64,000 nucleotides of DNA from Patiria miniata (taxonomy: Eukaryota; Echinodermata; Asteroidea; Valvatida; Asterinidae). The notes under the pieces were generated by a model, which worked only from the letters and a program-made list of their open reading frames with translations, did no database searches and was not told the DNA's origin. Shown piece after piece: positions 12,246-24,281 of the stretch. The translations under genes and the position numbers were made by a program. The stretch covers positions 2,786,811 to 2,850,810 of the forward strand of contig NW_024037062.1 of NCBI RefSeq assembly GCF_015706575.1, written 5' to 3'. Position 1 is the stretch's first letter, and each line of letters begins with the position of its first letter.

Positions 12246-12437
12246 CAGTGTACGTGCTCGTTGTTCATGGATACGCTCGGTTGATCACACTGGGCTTTCC
12301 GTATACATTATTGTGCACAGCGTATTACACGCATGCGTCCTCAGTGAAAACCGGCGGACAGGTGTCACGGTCTCACTTCTCCAGCGTGCTAGCTTCTCCG
12401 AGAGGGAAATTTCGCTTCAACACGCACGCGAAAAATT

Positions 12438-12505
12438 GCGCAGTAGTGTACATTTTCGCCAATTTTATTGTGCGCAGTAGTGTACATTTTCGCCAACTTT
12501 TTTGG
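12438..12505 (+). repeat. Two-copy tandem repeat, period 34
   Basis: GCGCAGTAGTGTACATTTTC occurs at 12438 and again at 12472, with flanking sequence also repeated. Confidence 0.8.
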
Positions 12506-13008
12506 TGTGCTGAGTCTGGTGTTGTACTGGTGCACGTAAGATCTTGGGATATTTGTATGTATACGTTATTCACAGGGAACCAGTCGAATCCAGAATTTTC
12601 GTGGCGTGCGCAATAACCAAAAAGACCACGATCGAGCAAGGAGTTCGTTCTTAGTATTTATTCCCTCATGAAAACACACACATGACACTGGGAACACAAA
12701 TCAGAATGCTTGCAAGACCATGGAATGACTTGACCTATAGGGAGTGTTACAAAACTCTTTCTTGGGTGTCCATCACTGTGTTATTAATGGACTTGGTAGA
12801 CTTCACAACACAGCCCGAGGAAAAGTAAGCACAGTGGACTCATGAGCATGTATCGTGCTCATGTAACGTGCACTGTAACGTGCTCAATTATCCGCCGAAT
12901 CCAACCGGGACGGGAAGCTAGCACGCCGGAGAAGTGAGACCGTGACACCGGTAAGGTATGGAAAAACTATACCATCCAGGAGGAGTTTTAAGCACGCTTT
13001 CTTACTGC

Positions 13009-13430
13009 TAAAGCCCGCCGCACACGCGTACGATAGCTACCCTACGCGCTGAGCTACGGGCTGAGCTAAAAGATTAAGTGACCAATGAAAGCACAATATT
13101 CTTGTCTGTCGGTCGCGTGATTTAAAAAATGGGGACAAACGCCAACAGGCTTTAGAAGATTTGCACAAAAATATCTGAAAATTACGTGTACAGAGTACGT
13201 GATTTCATTGGCTATAGTCTTTTTAGCTCAGAAGGTACCTCGGGTTAAATGCATACGGTGAGTTGTTCACCTTGCGTGGTAAACTAATTTTAAAAGGATA
13301 GATATTTCCCTCACGGCCTCGCGAGCAAACAAATCACCGAACACGGGGATATTTTGTGAACTTCGGGCTGAGCAAACAGCCTCGAATGACTTTTTGCTCA
13401 GGACGTAGCTCTCGTGTGCGGCGGGCTTTA
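13009..13430. mobile_element. MITE with 18-bp perfect inverted ends
   Basis: TAAAGCCCGCCGCACACG at 13009-13026 is exactly inverted at 13413-13430. The 422-bp interior contains no transposase. No clear target-site duplication. Confidence 0.8.
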
Positions 13431-13609
13431 CGGCCTCTATGCCATAAACGGAGGCTGGGTAAGCACAAAATCGGCTGTTAAGCAGCGGATTGCCCATGGG
13501 CGGAAAGTACTTTTTGATCCGCGGCATGAATGGGAGCAATAACGAATGCCACGTGATGGAGTTCCACCAATCAAATGACAAGGATCTGTATGTCGGTTAT
13601 ATAAAAAAC

Positions 13610-13760
13610 AAATAATGAATGTTTCGCATTCGTGCAATGGTGATAATCGTTGAAAGATGGAATGTTCCATTCAACTCGGCTTCGCCTCGTTGAATGGAAA
13701 ATTCAATCTTTCAACTCATGAAAATATTCTCACCATTGCACTCTGAACATTCATTATTTG
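13610..13760. repeat. Hairpin element with CTCGGCTTCGCCTCG centre
   Basis: A roughly 150-bp imperfect palindrome. The outer arms AAATAATGAATG and CATTCATTATTT pair, as do GCAATGGTGA and TCACCATTGC, and ATTCAA/TTGAAT near the centre. The central 15-mer at 13675-13689 is itself self-complementary. The same 15-mer, inverted, is the centre of the palindrome at 41415-41582. Confidence 0.75.
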
Positions 13761-13860
13761 TATTCTATTCAATGAAAAGCACTTCACCTTGTCGCTCTGA
13801 TTAATGGCTCTGGTATATTGCGTAAGTAAAACGTTCGAGCGTGGCCTGATATTCACTCCG

Positions 13861-14160
13861 TTAACCCTATAAGGGCCGGGTTATTTTGACCATCTCTCAG
13901 CCGGGGGGGGGGGCGGCCCCCCGTAAGATCTTGGCCATTGAGTGACGAACAATTTTGAAACTCGGTACATGCATAGAACAACTCTTCATGAACATACCCA
14001 AGATCATGACTATAGGTCAAAGGGTTTTTGGAATTATGGCTAATTAATTATTCATGTGTACGAATGGTAATTCTGGTCCGTGTACACGACGTATATGGGA
14101 AAATTCAGTTTTCACGGTGCGTAGCGCAGGAAAAATTTTCGCTGCGCGACAACCCCTGGT
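13861..14160 (+). repeat. Dispersed repeat, copy 1 (inverted partner 28900-29178)
   Basis: Begins ACCCTATAAGGGCCGG at 13865, then a G-run. The sequence from there to about 14160 matches the reverse complement of 28900-29178, including CTCGGTACATGCATAGAACA and GACTATAGGTCAA. The partner lies in intron 4 of nvd-B. Confidence 0.8.
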
Positions 14161-15322
14161 CCGATGTCAAAAGATGCGCAAGGCTCGAGGCTAAAAAGTC
14201 ATAACAGCTCGGGTCGCGAAAAAAAAATTGTTAAAGGCTATCGCGGAAAAAGTCGAGGGGGAGGGGGGCAGTTTCCTGACTGACGTGGCATGTGGCTAAC
14301 TTTGACAGCAGAAAAAAAGTTATTGTCTCCGAAACTGATTCATGCAATTCGTGGGTGTAGAGTAGGGTCTACTTCTTTTCTTTTCACTGGCATGTAAATA
14401 TGGGTCTCAGGCTATATTATGGGCAATTTCTTCCGAGGTTGAGGCCTTGACCAAAACTGAAGGGACAGTCCTCGATTTGATATTCAGTTGTGTTTGACCA
14501 TGCAATCAGCTCTCACCTTTTTGGGGTGATTTAGGTGCGACTATACGACTTATGGAAACCAACAACTTGCTGTATAACATGAGGACCAATTGTTGCAGTG
14601 CTCATTAAACACTGTTCATCTCTTTCATAACCTGAACGAAACCTTAGCCCCTTTTTGACAAGATCAATAGCTACTTCTCCTGCACGCCATATTATAGCGT
14701 GTAATCAGCGAAAACAATATAAGCGCCGTCACTTAATATAGTTCACGTCTTTAAAAAAGAAATAAAGCAAATCAAACAAGACGTACACTATCTAAATACG
14801 ATTTATTCGAATTATTTTTTATTTCATGTAGACTAAGGATATGCAATAGGTTGGGCAAGGTGTATCTTCACAATAACTTGCTCGTCGAGGAATATCACAC
14901 TGTAGCGATTTAAGCATCGTAAAATTATTAAGCATCGTAAAATTATTTAAAAGTTACCAAAACGTTCAAGCGGTTGCAAAAGGTCTATTTGAAAGATGTT
15001 AAAATTATGACAAAATTTGTAGCAGGAAATGAAGTTGTTTTATTAAAAAACGCTTGTAACGAATGCTTAGTTGTAACGCAAACAACATCATAGACACGAC
15101 CTAAACTGCAACATGTCATCTGTTAAGGATTTCCGCTAAGTTGATTTACTATAACGGCTAATGATACCTTTACATGAGGAGTTATTTTGTTGTGATCTAA
15201 TTCAGCCCTCTTTTGTCAGTTTTATTCGCAGCATGCCTTGTACAAAACACAACTACTTATAATTATGATCTGGCAGAGATTGGCGAAAATCTGTCGAAAT
15301 ATTTCAAGTGTAAACTCAAAGC
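14161..15322. other. Intergenic, nothing recognised
   Basis: Only a two-copy TTAAGCATCGTAAAATTATT-type tandem near 14910-14945 stands out. No gene seen. Confidence 0.5.
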
Positions 15323-15487
15323 CAGCGGCGTAGCCAGGGAAATTCTCACACGGGGAAGTTGGGGTAGGGGACTGGATGTTATGTGGGGGCGCCCACTTTC
15401 TGTTAAACCATTAACCATGGTGATACACATTTCCAGATTGTTTAGAGGGAGCGTGCCCCCATGCCACGCCACCGTCTACGCCGCTAC
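15323..15487. mobile_element. Very short hAT-like element
   Basis: AGCGGCGTAG (15325-15334) is inverted as CTACGCCGCT (15476-15485). GCGTAGCCAGGG ends are common in hAT-type elements. The interior is G/C-rich and non-coding. Confidence 0.45.
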
Positions 15488-16731
15488 TCACAACGTTGTA
15501 CCTAAATTATCGATAAGAACCTGTTTACAGTACAAATAGAAGTATAGGCTACTAAAAGCAAACTATATAAAGAGCAAGCAGATGATGAAAATATTAACAC
15601 GTTTTTGTTAATAAAAAAGCATGCTGATGATACTCATTATTTGTTTCTCTGTACACACGATTTTCCCTTATGATTTGGAGGGATCAAATAGGCTACAATG
15701 CTCAAAACAATTGTGCAAGTTTCCAGGTACATTAAACGATTTTTAATAGGATCCCTTGTCTTTTGGACCATCGAACTGCAACAATTGAGTAAATGATAAC
15801 ATAATCCGTCGTAAAATTCATGGTCGTCGCAGTGTTTTGTATTTGCGCATGCCCACCTCACCCCCCTGAAGGTACAAGAACGTTATTTCCTATATGATGC
15901 CTCTCACGAAGAGCTGGATCGAGGTTGTAACTACTGCACTCTTTCGGCGATTCCCAGAAACGTCGACGAAGTGAAGTGATATTCGAAAATTGTAACCTTC
16001 AGTTGTCACATCAAAGTGCATCTTAACTTCAATTTCAATAGGTGGATTATTTATTCATGTCACACAACGTGTTTATCAGAAAACAAAGTAAGTTATCAAA
16101 AAGTTTTGAATGAATTAGCCCTCGGGCGAAACTGGGAATTTTTCTACGATTACAGGAAATTTCGGGAGTACGTTCAAACAAATTATTTTCTTCAATTCAA
16201 TTCTGTCATACTTGTGGGTAGGGTTCACAAAATACAGCAATAAAATCGTTTCAAAACGTTTCAAAATGGTATTCAGGTAAATATTCCCCTAAATATTTGT
16301 TTTAGACATTCCCGGCCCCTTCCCTTTAAAATTGAGTCAAACGTTTTTAATGTTTATCTACGCTCATCTAGACCAATTCGTTTTGGTTTCCGAGCGAAAC
16401 AGTAATTACATTCTAAAAAAGATATATCTATTTTAACTCAACGCCTCGTCATCCTTGTTTGTAAAACATTAATTATGTGGTTGCTTTCTAAAGCGTATAG
16501 CACATTATAATGAAGCAATTATACGCTAACGTAACAAATCGTATGACAATAACAACACTTAAATAATTCCTTTTATTACAGCAATTACATGAATGTTCTT
16601 TGCATATGAATTAAAAAAGAAAGCGCAAAATTCTAGTCTTAAGCCTTTACTCGTAGATCGCCAAGCCAAAATATTAAAAGTGACAGCTTTGAGATACACA
16701 TGTACTCTCTTTTTAACCTTAGACGGTAATT
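15488..16731. other. 3' flank of nvd-A, nothing recognised
   Basis: AT-rich sequence downstream of the nvd-A stop codon. It presumably includes the 3' UTR. No other gene seen. Confidence 0.45.
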
Positions 16732-19700
16732 TTACCAATCCATAGATTCCTCTTTCGGGTCGTACTTGGGGCTGTTCTCAGAGTAGAACTGGGCGAAGAA
16801 TCGGCGATGTTTCGCTATCAGATGATCCTCCTTCACAAACGGGGGGTTACGAACGTACCTCTTGTTGGCCCACACCGGAAGGTCACCCCAAATCTAGTAG
16901 AGGAAATCATATTACTATTAATTTCGAGGCAGGCAGTCTATATAATGGGGAAGGCATCGCGACTGGCGAACATGTAGTGGGGATGGTGAAGCAAGGCTTG
17001 TTTGGGCAGATTAACAGGCAGCAGGATAAAGCAGGCCGGTGTAGAGGTAGGAAGGGTAGCCCGTTCGCTATGAGGTCCGGCCTGGACCATGTTTAATTAG
17101 TCTTAATAATGCAAGTACATGTATCTGATTCAATTCATGCTGGGAACTTGTTTCTTAGATATTTTGGAGTACAGGGTGAGTCAAAAAACAGAAACCCAAA
17201 TGTCGGGACAATTGTTTACTGAAGTTCTGCATGTTGTACTTTCAAAATCAAGGATATGAACGCCCCATTCATAAGCTTTCTTTTAGTACAAGAATCATTC
17301 AAATCACATGTACTTTTCAAGTTAAGGAGTTTTAAACGCAACCACCGTTTTAAAGTTCTGGCCACGGATCACACAAAAGGTGTGTGTTCTTTCAGCAAAA
17401 CGCCAATTCACACACATCCTTTATTGTTTTCGTGTTGCTGAGAGAACACTGAACTTGTTTGTGATCCGTGGACAGAACCTTAAAACGGCGATTGTGTTTA
17501 AAACTCCTTAACTTAAAAAGTACATAAGTGATTTGATTGATTCTTGTACTAAACGAAAGCTTATGAATTTGGCTTTCATACCCTAGATTTTGAAAGTGCT
17601 ACATGCAGAACTTCACTACAAAAATGGTGCCGACATTTGGGTTTCTTTTTTTTAATCACCCTGTATATCCTAGGTTGATTTCATCATTTGTTTTTTACTC
17701 TGCGGCTCTTGATTCATTTGACTTGTACAACACGAAGCGAGAGTGGATCAATGTGGCTCCACAATGCTGGTCCTAAAGGAACACATACCAATGGGCCAAT
17801 GATCTTCTCGCCAAAATGAGACGCAGTGATGACCTGCGTGTGTACTGTGGTGATCAAGTGGAAGGGCAGATACGACAGCAGGCCTACGGGAAGTGAATGA
17901 CAGTACGGGCTGACATGGCTGAGGAGGAGGAGTGGCCATAGGCGCGGCTAATTGGGAGGGGAAGGCGGAATTCTTACCTGGTAGAACTGTTCATACAAGG
18001 CCTTCTTGCCAATGTAGAATGAGATGGGTCCTCTCCGGGTATACCCAGTGGTCACAATCCTCTGTCGCATGGGTCCAACAGGCGTGACGGTTAAGACCAA
18101 TTGTAGCTCACCCAGCATGGGACTGTCCATGTGGAAATGGGCGAAGCAGGGTCCTATCTGTTATGATCCATCAAAATGCGAAACAGCATTTTATGCCTGT
18201 TTCCAATTAATTACCCTGTATAATAATCACACAGTTCGTTCCACAAGTTCCAATAAAAATGTAAATATGTACACAAACGGATAACATTTTGGGTCCAGTT
18301 TAATTCACGAATATGGCATATTGATTCGTCCTTGTTTCTATCGATTCGTCTTACGTGGATGTCGACATTTGGCTTATATTGTACAGCAGCTTACAGGTCC
18401 TAGTATCCCCCTTTTATATTTTTGTTTTTATAAAATTTATATTCCGAACATCAGGATTGGTTTTACAATGAGCCTGATGTGGGAAAGTTCTCTACTCATA
18501 CCTGCTCGATATGGAAGGTGTTTGCCGGCAGGTTGAACAGATTATAAAAATACGGGGGTTTGGTGGACATACGAAGTAAAGCCACATGCTTATCGGTAGG
18601 GTGTGGCTCCCAGCTGACGTCGGTAAAGTGGGCCTGACCAACGAAAGCCCTCCTGTCAGGGAAAGGGAAACAGGAAATTTAGTTTACAAAAATCTAAATG
18701 GGAATATTACGTTTTAAGTTTTGGAAGTTTTGTCACAGGAGCGAGGCCTCTCAACTTCGCTTGCTCCATCCGCCTCTATCCAAAGACAATGGTAACCAGA
18801 TCCTTGTGCTATCGTTGCATAGTCCGTTTGGCTCCTCTTTAACAACTGGTGCCTAGACTACAATCAGACGGCGATATTGTCTTGGAACACTAAAGTTAGC
18901 AAATTTGCTAACATGGAAAATGTCTGATATCAGTGAGAAAACCCTGTCTTCCTTTCAGGACGGATGATATAGCGAGTGCCCTTTTTACATCCAACCCCCA
19001 ATCAAAATGACCTTGCTATATACGCCCTTGAACATTCAGTGTTTTGTGAACTATATTAAACTGCGTTTCCTGAACAAGTTTTCGTGAAAGGGATTAGCGG
19101 TCACAAGCGCCTTTGGATAAGGCGGTACATGGTAGGGGCCATGCCAGCGAATAGAAGAATTCCGGGATGACTCAATAAGAAATAAACCTTGACTAATGGT
19201 TTTTTTTTACACAAGCAATCAAGTTTGATATAACCATGAGATTATGTATTAAAAGAACATAAGAACTCATGTGAAAAAAAAATCATTGAAATTAAACATG
19301 CTCCCAATGGTTATGTATGTATTACTAAAGCCATGTTTACAGCTATTTCCACGGAATGCCAATTTGAAGCTCTGCGCAGTTCGGTGTCAGTACCAGAGAT
19401 TTACACACATGCATTCAATTTCAAATGAGATTTTAATAAACTAAATGAGTTAAGATTAAAGTATTATTTTTACTGCCAGATTTGGTTTTGTAATGAGCAA
19501 TTAATCAAGTAGCTTTTTTTCTGCAATGAGAATGATGCTTTTTTTCACTGTTTTCCTTTGGAACTTTTCGTTCATTGTTTTTAAAGGGTATTCATCAATG
19601 TTTTGGGTGGGGTAAGGGCTAAGCGTCCTTACTCGCAGCTGAGAAGCTGAATTGCGGATGCAGACGAGGCTACAGCGTGGCCGAGCCGAAGGCATGTAAA

Positions 19701-22700
19701 GCAGCGGCGAATTAAGCCACGGGGGGGGGGGGGGGGGGGGGGTTCGTTTGGGGGGGGGGGAGGCGCACGCCCCCATACAAAGTTGACACCCCCGTCCCCC
19801 CCCCCCCCACTGGAAATTGATATCCTGAAAGAAGCACAGCCGTATGAGTTACCATGATTAGCTGGAAGAAAATGAGTCCCCTTTTCCGCGATTTTTTTGC
19901 GTATTTGTCACCAACCTTTTCTTTTTGCGAGAGCCGTTATAGTTACTGTCTAACATTCACCATGACAATGTTTTGAACAAAGCCCCCCTGGAAGATGGTG
20001 GCCCCTCTCCCCCCCCCCCCCCCCCCCCCCCCCCCACCACCACCACAACCATTTGATTTTACGGAGCGGGGTGTCTGGTGAAAAAAAAGTGGTGGCAAAA
20101 ATCGGATAATCTCTTTCCTTAATGAACTCACGGCCCGTGAAGGTAATCTAGATGGGCGACATCAGCTCCGTTTTCAGGGGTGTCCTGATGAAGAGAAAGT
20201 AAAAAATAGACCCCAAAATGCATGACTGTAGTTGAAAGTGCTATCAAGCCTTTTTGACTTACAAGAAAATATAAATAAACAGTGTGATGTATATCAATAT
20301 AATGCACCTAAGGTGTTGATTTACCAGCAGTGACATCGACTTATTAGAGCATTATGTTATCCGTTTTTCCAAAAGACATAAGGCTGAAGTTAAAGCTGTT
20401 ACCAATGTCTTGTTGTCCATGAAGTGAAGGACTTACCTCGTTATGGCTGTCGAGTTCGCAAACCGTGAAGCCAACAGGGTGAAGCTTTCCATTATTGATA
20501 TCTTCGAGCTCCGGGACTTGCCAGTCGGGCTCCTTGCCTTCAGCATGGTACCACAGCCAGATTCTGTGATTGACTTCGCAGGACTGGTAGGTGGGGATCT
20601 TCACAAAGTCGGGTACTGTTGGGATTTGATAGCATTTTACTGATGTGTCAGTGGGATAAGTCATTTCGACAGGTTTTATGTAGTTAACACAGCTTGAAAA
20701 AGTATGCCAGGTTAGGCACAGGCCTTTTTTTTTGGCGAGAAGCACAGAATACGGCTATTAAGGTATTTCTTCGAACTTTCCAATAGTCATTTTTTTTTAA
20801 TAAATAGCGCTGGAAAATGGAGAGAAAAAAATAATATAAAAGCTTAAAATGCGCCGTTTTCACGTAAGATTAAGGCGCGTAAGCACGCAATGAAGGTGAA
20901 CATCTGTATCATAAACAGCGCCTTCTTCAATGTAATGTGGAAGTTCCACGGCCGGGCAATTTAAGAATTTTAATCATCCCCCATCCACCCACTTGCAGAC
21001 ACGGATCTACACCATTGCAGCCCATTAACCCAACGCAAACCTATCTCATCCGACCTAACACAGCCACTCCCTCCCAAACCAAATCAGACATCCCCAACTA
21101 AACTCTGTCCTTGGGACATGGCCATTTATTCGCAACATTTTATGATTGATCTTCATATTATTTTCTGTTATAGTATACCTTTCGACATCCGAAAATGGCG
21201 GTCTAAAGTGGCACAGCTGGTATTTGCACCGTCCAGCTAAAAAGATTGTACTTCTTAAAGCTAATTTTGTGAAAAATAGATACTGTCATATTTTCGGGCT
21301 ACTCATGCTAGCACAAACAATACTCCACTATTGTCCTCTATTGTTTAACGTCCCCTATTGAATGCCAAAAAAAATCAGGCCAATCCAACACAACCCAATC
21401 CAATCCAACATAACCCAACCCAACCTAATCCAATCCAGCCCAACCCAACCCAACCCAATCCAACACAACTTAACCCAAGCCAACCCAATCCAATCCAGCC
21501 CAACACAACCCAACACAACCCAACCCAAACCAACCCAATCTAATTCAGCCCAATTCAAGCCATCAAAATCAAACCCAACCCAACCCAAGCCAACCCATTC
21601 CAACCCAACCCAACCCAATCCGACCCAACCCGTCCCAATCCATTCCAATCCAATCCAACCCAACCCAACCCAACCCACACAACCCATCCCAATCCAATCC
21701 AATCCAATTCAATCCAACACAACCCAACCCAACCCACTCCAATCGACTCACCCACTCAACGGGGCCCACAACCCGACCTGAGATACCCTTCAACAAAGAT
21801 GTGTCTCAATTCATACCAATCTACATGTGGTCCAAAGTCGCTTTATGCAGCCAAATTCCTAATTTGACCCGTTCTATGTTTAGAAATCAATGGAGTTAAA
21901 TTTGGATATACAAACATGATAAGCATCGCCATGAGATAAATTCTTTAAAAAAAAAATTACTAAAGTATTTTGTTCGGTTAGCTGCCAGTCAACGTGGAAA
22001 AAAAAAACTACGATAAATACCAAAATTGTTCAATTAAATTTTGAAGAAAGTATTAATTCAGGTCAAATCCTTCGAAGAATTTCCGATTGTATTTGAAAGA
22101 AAAGAAGACACATTTCAGAAATGTTTTATCTCAGTTGTCCATCATACAATTCCCGCCATTTAAAAAATGATATGCAAGGAAAAACAATCTCACAGCGTGT
22201 TTGATGATTACCCTTGAATAAAACTCCTAAATCTTCGCACAGTGTTTCGCCCTTACATAGTTATTTTCAGACTGAAACCATTGTGAATTGTGATAAAAAC
22301 ATAGGCATGTTAATATGCACCTTTTTCCGCGTATCCAATATGGACGCACTTGCCGTCTTCTCCCCGGTATCTCCAGCCATGGAAGGGACATTCGATGCAT
22401 TCACCGTGCACTGAGCCACCTATGGCCAGATTGGCGCCTAGATGAGCACAGTAGGCGTCAACGACGTAGGGCCGCCCACTTTCTCCTCGGAATACCACCA
22501 AGTTCTTACCTAGAAAATGAGAGGGAGCCGGTACTTAAATGGCCAATAATAATGAAAAGTGTATACCTTGCTTGACGTTCTGGAATCACTTGGTTGTGTG
22601 GGGTGAATCCCCATATATTTCAACTTAGACAACAGAACTTAGATAGCTTTGAGAACAGAAAATAGGGCTGTTCTGCATTAAAAGCCCAACCTTGCCGTAA

Positions 22701-23946
22701 ACTAACATCGTTGAAAGAAGTTCACATTTGTTACCAATTGCAAATTACAAGGCACTTCCGATTTCAAATGGAAAGAAGGTTCACGTGATTTTAACAAAAA
22801 TTTATATCAAAAATTAAGACCCTGAATTATTCAATCAATTCCAGTAAAAAGCAAAATCAGATCTCTTAAAGTTGATTTTAGATTGATTAAATCTTTAAAT
22901 CTTTTCCACCGCTGTGACCCGGGTTCGAATCCCGCCCGGGCCAATATGTGGATTGTGTTTTCAGTCCCTACCTGATTCCGTGGATTTTCCCCAGGATATT
23001 CTTCTGGGGTTTTCCTCCCACCTCTAAAACTGTAATTTCTTCTCATTGTCTTCTTCACAGGTTTCTTCAGGCTTTCGGGCTACAGTGCCTAGGGCACTTT
23101 TGAGGGATCCTTGGTTTCATTACCAGAAAGAAATAAAATAAAAATCTTTGGTTTGCTTGTAAATCTGATATTCGATGACGTCATCGTGACGACATAACCA
23201 CCAATTTAAACCTTGAAACTATTACCTTTAAAATTTAACAATTTTGTAAATTTAAAGGTATTTTTTTATTGTAAACTCCGGTCTGGGTCTGGTGACGTCA
23301 TCAATGTGCATGTCTCCCACTCAATTTGTTCTAAGCTGATTATAAAGTTTACCATTATAAAGTGACTTAATTATAAAGCAAACTTCGCCAGTCGCCACAC
23401 ACATCAACTGATTATTCATTTTCAACATTTCTCCGTAACTATATTAAAAAGCCAATAAAAGTAGTTTTTTAAAGTGGACCTACCAGCAACGGACACGAAT
23501 TTGTGCTCCTTCTTCTTCAATTCAGACGACATCAGGATAGACATCCAGCCATTCGGGTAGACAGGAGGAACATCTCCGACCTTCCGACATCTCTTCATAT
23601 CCCTCACTCGTTCCTCAGCCGTTTTGCCGTCGGCTGGGCCGTCCACTAAATACGTATATTTGGTCTCGTCGCAGTAGAGTGCCAAGGGCTCAGTCACCGC
23701 CTTGTACAGCTGAACAGCCAAATAAATCAGCACGGCAGTAAGTCCGTAGACAAGAACAAACTTGAAGTCAGAACTGTGGACGACTTGGTTGATTTTCTCA
23801 GACACAACCTCAACCGAAATGTTGGCATTCTGCACGTGATTAGCGAGCTGCTTCGCGTAATCTTCAAGAATCAGAGGACGGGTGACTAAACCTGCCAAGA
23901 AAACTGGCAGGATGAAGGACAAAACTCCAGCTTTTGAGACGGCCAT
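16732..23946 (-). CDS. nvd: Neverland/DAF-36 Rieske oxygenase (cholesterol 7-desaturase), copy A
   Basis: Seven coding exons on the minus strand: 23946-23484, 22509-22321, 20615-20437, 20184-20132, 18652-18502, 18157-17978 and 16893-16732. They give 458 residues with a TAA stop; every intron is GT-AG. The N-terminus has hydrophobic segments at about residues 8-27 and 62-85, as expected for an ER-membrane enzyme. Exon 2 carries the Rieske 2Fe-2S ligands C175-x-H177 and C195-x2-H198. Exon 4 carries D285, H288 and H293 in [13 protein letters not shown], the mononuclear-iron H-x4-H. The family converts cholesterol to 7-dehydrocholesterol; function here is inferred from homology. Intron 1 holds a SINE, intron 2 a pentamer repeat and intron 6 a fold-back MITE. 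It is the inverted duplicate of 26291-31083. The ATG at 23946 is chosen because the N-terminus is conserved in both copies. Confidence 0.93.
17170..17665. mobile_element. Fold-back MITE in intron 6 of nvd-A
   Basis: Ends TACAGGGTGA (17170-17179) and TCACCCTGTA (17656-17665) are exact inverses. The two halves pair along most of their length, for example GAAACCCAAATGTCGG with its inverse near 17640 and GTTAAGGAGTTTTAAAC with its inverse near 17500. TA at the ends suggests Tc1/mariner-type insertion. It is absent from the equivalent 257-bp intron of nvd-B. Confidence 0.85.
19722..20034. repeat. Homopolymer G/C runs in intron 4 of nvd-A
   Basis: Long G runs lie at about 19722-19742 and 19750-19760, with C runs at about 19796-19809 and 20010-20034. 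Their exact lengths may be unreliable in any assembly. Confidence 0.6.
21365..21775. repeat. CCAAC/CCAAT pentamer minisatellite in intron 2 of nvd-A
   Basis: About 400 bp of degenerate five-base units, mainly CCAAC, CCAAT and CCAGC. Read along the gene this is GTTGG/ATTGG. It is open in many frames only because of the pentamer period. The matching intron of nvd-B has a related repeat at 27720-28080. Confidence 0.95.
22905..23105 (+). mobile_element. tRNA-derived SINE (3' part) in intron 1 of nvd-A
   Basis: GTGACCCGGGTTCGAATCCC at 22913-22932 contains a polymerase III B box (GGTTCGAATCC) and the 3' half of a tRNA-like stem. A SINE body follows with TTTTCAGTCCCTACCTG and TTTTCCCCAGGATATTC. No proper A box is seen, so the 5' end is truncated or decayed. 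It explains much of the expansion of intron 1 (974 bp, against 166 bp in nvd-B). Confidence 0.75.
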
Positions 23947-24281
23947 ATCTACCAGAACCTAGAGTCATAAAACTCGGAATTGGTGTGGGCTTAAACTTAT
24001 CGCTCAACTTTACTGTGTGAGTGAAGGTCAGTGTCAGCGTTATAGCGAGTGCCCGCCTCAGTCATATTTGATTGATAACGTGGCCAACAAACTTTTGGCC
24101 AGACAAATATTTATGATTGTTTCTCGTTCAGCCACGCGTCAAGTTTGTGTTGTTACTGGTTTAGCGCCACATGGCTCTTGTGAATAGGCCACACAGATTT
24201 TGTTCTGCATGGAGTCGCTCAAAGGACAACTGATAAAAAAATAAAAGCACGGGAGCTTTTGACCAAGGTTCGGTCTATTTT
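23947..24281 (-). promoter_or_regulatory. Proximal 5' region of nvd-A
   Basis: Reading outward from the ATG, this region is alignable with 25984-26290 upstream of nvd-B. Shared blocks on the gene strand are TTGGTCAAAAGCTC, TTTGAGCGACTCCA, GACGCGTGGC, AGAAACAAT, TATAACGCTG and CGAGTTTTAT. Retention of these blocks amid substitutions suggests promoter or 5' UTR sequence that was duplicated with the gene. Confidence 0.6.

Noticed and set aside
12115-12639. Frames of 121 and 130 residues near 12.1-12.6 kb
   Set aside because: They overlap a C-run, hAT-like ends and a tandem repeat; composition does not look coding.
20010-20034. Polyglycine-encoding frame on the minus strand
   Set aside because: Product of a C homopolymer in an nvd-A intron.
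21355-21796. Long overlapping frames encoding W-I-G-L-G-W-V or N-P-T-Q-P-like repeats
   Set aside because: They arise from the five-base repeat period, open in several frames on both strands, within an intron.
22905-22940. Possible tRNA gene
   Set aside because: Only a B box and 3' stem; the rest is a SINE body.
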